DNA from: Dyadobacter sp. Leaf189
Lineage (GTDB): Bacteria > Bacteroidota > Bacteroidia > Cytophagales > Spirosomataceae
DNA length: 64,000 nucleotides
Reading direction: 5' to 3'
Assembly: GCF_001424405.1 (NCBI RefSeq)
Contig: NZ_LMPS01000009.1
Location: 124,001 to 188,000 of the forward strand
Below the pieces are notes generated by a model, which saw only the letters and a program-made list of their open reading frames with translations, searched no databases and had not been told where the DNA came from. Positions 61,514 to 64,000 of this stretch are shown piece by piece (position 1 is the first letter of the stretch; each line of letters begins with the position of its first letter). A program made the position numbers and the translations under genes.

Positions 61514-62043
61514 TGACAGTACCAAAAACCAAATGCGTTTTCCTTGACCGAGACGGCGTGCTCAATGAAGATTGTCCGGACTATATGTACAATCTCGACA
61601 AGCTGGTGATTCCGGAAGGTGTACCGGAAGCTTTGAACCTGCTGAAAAATGCGGGTTATCTGCTGATTGTTGTGACAAACCAGGCCGGAATCGCAAAAGG
61701 GCTGTACGGACCTGAACATGTATATGCGATTCACGAAGCGATGCAGCAGGCTTCCGGAAATGTACTGGACGATCTGTACTTTTCTCCCTATCACCCACAA
61801 TATTCCGGCGCTTCACTATCGAGAAAGCCGGGCTCGCTGATGCTGGAAAAGGCAATTGGTAAGTACAACATTGACCCTGAACAATCCTGGATGATCGGTG
61901 ACCGTGACAGGGATATGCAGGCTGGAAAAAATGCGGGAGTGAGAACAATTCACATTGTTCCTGAAAATGAAAGATCGGAGGGTGATTATGCGGCTGTTAA
62001 TTTATTAGAAGCAGCCAAAATCATATTGAAAGCCGGAAACTAG
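61513..62043 (+). CDS. gmhB: HAD-IIIA phosphatase, GmhB/HisB-N-like
   Basis: A 176-residue HAD enzyme with CVFLDRDGVLNED (nucleophile Asp near residue 11), VVTNQAGIAKG, the Lys in SRKPGSLML and GDRDRDMQAGKNAGV. The family dephosphorylates heptose bisphosphates for LPS or histidinol phosphate. In standard GmhB a zinc loop with three Cys and one His lies before the Lys; here it reads YFSPYHPQYSGASLSRK, with a His but none of the Cys, so the zinc is probably not bound. A gmhB role is therefore likely but not certain. It overlaps hemE by one base and so is translated with it. Confidence 0.85.
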   Translation: MTVPKTKCVFLDRDGVLNEDCPDYMYNLDKLVIPEGVPEALNLLKNAGYLLIVVTNQAGIAKGLYGPEHVYAIHEAMQQASGNVLDDLYFSPYHPQYSGASLSRKPGSLMLEKAIGKYNIDPEQSWMIGDRDRDMQAGKNAGVRTIHIVPENERSEGDYAAVNLLEAAKIILKAGN

Positions 62044-62168
62044 GCTTTTACTATCGGAGCAGCTTGCGGCGCTTTCTGGATTGAGCCGTAAGCCGGGCAA
62101 GCATGCTTGGTGCAGGCAGAAGCTGCCAATGTTCCGCAAATAGCGAAAAGTACCAGTATCTTCTTCAT
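62040..62168 (-). CDS. 42-residue lipoprotein with CPAYG motif
   Basis: This short frame begins MKKILVLFAICGTLAASACT (lipobox with Cys19) and continues KHACPAYGSIQKAPQAAPIVKA. The signal peptide is clear and the CPAY motif recurs in very small lipoproteins of this phylum as far as I recall. The start, ATG at 62168, and the stop at 62040 (overlapping the gmhB stop on the other strand by 4 bases) are unambiguous. Function is unknown. Without a promoter motif being seen it could be read from the speA side or its own start. Confidence 0.7.
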   Translation of the reverse strand: MKKILVLFAICGTLAASACTKHACPAYGSIQKAPQAAPIVKA

Positions 62169-62202
62169 TTTTCTGTTCGTATAAGATTTTGTCACCGTAA
62201 AA

Positions 62203-62270
62203 ATATAAAAAAAGTTCTTTGAACGAGCGTTACTATCTGACTAATAACGAAACCATCCAAAGAACTTTAT
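62203..62270 (-). terminator. terminator of the arginine decarboxylase gene (minus strand)
   Basis: The arms AAAGTTCTTTG (62211-62221) and CAAAGAACTTT (62258-62268) can pair across a 36-base loop. On the minus strand the hairpin is followed by a T-rich stretch (TTTTTTTATATTTTT). It lies directly beyond the speA stop. Confidence 0.7.
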
Positions 62271-62279
62271 ATTAAGCGG

Positions 62280-63779
62280 TTAAATTTTTGTTTCAACCAA
62301 TTCTTCCTCTACTACTTCGGCCAGCGCTGCCGGTGCATCTTCCTTGCCATCATTATTATTGATCTGGCTCGTAAAAGGCTCTTCTTTAAAGCCCAGAATC
62401 CGAAGCATTGAATCGCTGTTTTGTTCTTCTGCGAAAACACGCGTTGTAATCTTGCCGTCTTCATCCTTATCCACCAAAACGTGTTTTGGCGCCGGGATCA
62501 GGCAGTGCTGGATTCCGCCGTAGCCTCCCAGAGATTCCTGGTAAGCGCCGGTATGGAAAAATCCGATGTATTGTTTTTCGGTTTCTTCTTCAAAAATCGG
62601 CATGTACAGATCGGCGCTGTGCATTTCACTGTTGTAGAAATCCTGCGAGTCACAAGTCAGTCCGCCGAGGTTCACCTTCTGGTACGGACTGTCCCAGTTG
62701 TTGATCGGGAGCATGATATACTTCTGGTTCATACCCCACGAATCTGGTAGCTGAGTGATGAATGATCCATTGATCATGTACCAAAGCTCTTTATCGTTTT
62801 GCAGCTTTTTGTCGATGATTTCATAAATCACCGCGCCACTCTCGCCTACTGTATAGCTTCCGAATTCCGTAAATATATGCGGAACGGGAACGTTGTTCTT
62901 GTTGCAGATCCACTGGATGTTTTCAATGATCTCGTCGATCATCTGCTGATAATCGTAGTTGGATTGCAGGGAAGTCTGAATAGGTAACCCGCCGCCGATA
63001 TCGATAGAATCAAGCTCAGGGCAGATTTTCTGCATTTCGCAGTATTTGAACATAAACCGGGTAAGCTCACTCCAGTAGTATGCACTATCCTTGATACCTG
63101 TGTTGATAAAGAAGTGCAGCATTTTGAGCTTAAACCGTGGGTTTGGCTCGATCTTCTCTTTATATAGCTGCTGCACATCGTGGTAACGGATACCCAGACG
63201 CGAAGTATAGAATGCAAAATTTGGCTCTTCATCCGTAGCAATGCGCATTCCGAAATTCACAACATCCGCAGTAACCTGCTGCTCATAAGATTCGATTTCT
63301 TTGAGGTTATCCAGAATAGGGATCACATTGAAGCCTTCATTGATAAGCTCGCTCAGATACTGCGTGTAGCGCGGTAGCTTGTAACCGTTAGCGAGAATAT
63401 AGGTACTTTTAGTAACCTTTCCGCGGCGGTACAATTCCCGGATAATGGGAATATCAAAAGCGGATGAAGTTTCTATGTGAATGTTGTGTTTCAAAGCCTC
63501 TTCCAGTACAAAACTGAAATGTGAAGACTTGGTACAATAGCAGTAGGTGTAAGTTCCTTTGTAATTGTGCCGCTTGAAAGCATTCCGGAAAAACATATTC
63601 GCATTTTCGATATGCTCCCCGATTTTAGGTAAATAATTTATTTTAAGAGGCGTACCGTGCTCCCTGATGATATCCATCAGAGGTACATTGTTGAACAGCA
63701 ATTCGTTATTATCAACGTTGAACTCCATGGTCGGAAACTCGAACGTCTGCTCAATAAGATCAATGTAGCTGCTTTTCAT
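62280..63779 (-). CDS. speA: arginine decarboxylase, biosynthetic type
   Basis: A 499-residue fold-type III PLP decarboxylase. The N-terminal part has the PLP Lys84 in YCYCTKSSHFSFVL, SIDIGGGLPIQTS in the barrel and EFGSYTVGESGAVIYEI near residue 320. The second domain carries LGGLTCDSQDF, a Cys-containing block normal for this family, and YIGFFHTGAYQESLGGYGG. The product is agmatine, the first step of putrescine and spermidine synthesis in bacteria without ornithine decarboxylase. Length and start fit the Bacteroidota branch of the family. No other polyamine gene is adjacent in the window. Confidence 0.92.
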   Translation of the reverse strand: MKSSYIDLIEQTFEFPTMEFNVDNNELLFNNVPLMDIIREHGTPLKINYLPKIGEHIENANMFFRNAFKRHNYKGTYTYCYCTKSSHFSFVLEEALKHNIHIETSSAFDIPIIRELYRRGKVTKSTYILANGYKLPRYTQYLSELINEGFNVIPILDNLKEIESYEQQVTADVVNFGMRIATDEEPNFAFYTSRLGIRYHDVQQLYKEKIEPNPRFKLKMLHFFINTGIKDSAYYWSELTRFMFKYCEMQKICPELDSIDIGGGLPIQTSLQSNYDYQQMIDEIIENIQWICNKNNVPVPHIFTEFGSYTVGESGAVIYEIIDKKLQNDKELWYMINGSFITQLPDSWGMNQKYIMLPINNWDSPYQKVNLGGLTCDSQDFYNSEMHSADLYMPIFEEETEKQYIGFFHTGAYQESLGGYGGIQHCLIPAPKHVLVDKDEDGKITTRVFAEEQNSDSMLRILGFKEEPFTSQINNNDGKEDAPAALAEVVEEELVETKI

Positions 63780-63864
63780 TATTTGCTTTGTCGCGGTTGT
63801 AATGAATGAATTGTAAGTAAAAAAGGAACAAAAAGACCCGAAATTTGGCCAGAATATATCTCAT

Positions 63865-64000
63865 ATGCAAACATTGAACGGGCTGAAATCATTCATTTCT
63901 TCACCTATTTATCGGTCGATTCAATCGGTTCATCCTTCAAATACCCCGCTTGATTATTTTTCAATTGATCCTGCTGCATTGCTGTGCCTATTTTTAGTCT
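63865..64000 (+). CDS. start of an unidentified gene cut by the window end
   Basis: An ATG at 63865 opens a frame that runs uninterrupted to the last base, giving 45 residues (MQTLNGLKSFISSPIYRSIQ, then polar residues to LDYFSIDPAALLCLFLV). The first part is amphipathic and the last residues hydrophobic, as if a membrane helix begins. It is divergent from speA with an 85-base gap. No family could be recognised, and coding is supported only by the open frame and divergent placement. Confidence 0.5.
   Translation, partial: MQTLNGLKSFISSPIYRSIQSVHPSNTPLDYFSIDPAALLCLFLV

Overview
The window looks like a chromosomal segment of a Bacteroidota bacterium, most likely order Cytophagales and close to Dyadobacter or another Spirosomaceae. 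The assignment is inferred from the sequence: many start regions are preceded by TAnnTTTG-type -7 boxes (several with a TTTG -33 box) instead of Shine-Dalgarno sequences; M56 peptidases are fused to TonB C-terminal domains; SusC/TonB-type receptors, a LytTR regulator with its 5TM-type kinase, a GH3 protein and an MbnP/MbnH pair are present. No rRNA, tRNA, phage, insertion sequence or CRISPR array was seen, and no stretch above 300 bases lacks a gene.

Layout. 0-4.5 kb: a signalling operon (FIST sensor, PAS kinase, CheY-like regulator, hybrid kinase). 4.5-8.6 kb: a BlaI-type repressor with two M56-TonB fusion peptidases behind tandem operator-like dyads. 8.7-20 kb: mixed housekeeping and envelope genes (Gfo/Idh oxidoreductase, ExbB/ExbD, MbnP with its diheme peroxidase, Ffh, a phosphodiesterase-like enzyme, a lone NuoN, TraB/GumN). 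20-25.6 kb: M28 peptidase, a DUF4160/DUF2442 pair, TypA and two unknown proteins. 25.7-35.8 kb: a TonB-type receptor divergent from a LytS/LytTR pair, a polytopic membrane protein, glutamate dehydrogenase, an orphan kinase, a Dabb protein and a palindromic cluster of DnaA boxes. 35.8-42.8 kb: a co-directional cluster encoding a fatty acyl-AMP ligase, acyl carrier protein, cytochrome P450, MBOAT acyltransferase, SGNH protein and sodium symporter. 42.8-49.2 kb: SDR, PIG-L deacetylase and a four-gene, 4-bp-overlapping amino-deoxysugar operon with a polytopic protein upstream. 49.2-57.1 kb: SbcC, GH3, GlsB, S41 protease and ornithine aminotransferase. 57.2-64 kb: a toxin-antitoxin module whose toxin seems frameshifted, a thiamine-pyrophosphate riboswitch in front of a TonB-dependent receptor, HemE, a GmhB-like phosphatase, a 42-residue lipoprotein and arginine decarboxylase.

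The most interesting system is the 35.8-41.4 kb cluster. Its logic resembles the Dlt (D-alanylation) pathway, with activating ligase, carrier protein, MBOAT and SGNH/DltD-like protein, but the ligase is of the fatty-acid type and a P450 is inserted after the carrier. I infer that an oxidised fatty acyl group is built on the carrier and transferred across the membrane to an envelope acceptor. Other notable points are the DnaA-box palindrome (possible origin or DnaA-titration site), a strongly over-represented palindrome AATGCATT (19 copies found by eye), the MecI-like tandem operators in front of the M56-TonB genes, and the riboswitch that identifies a receptor as a probable thiamine importer.
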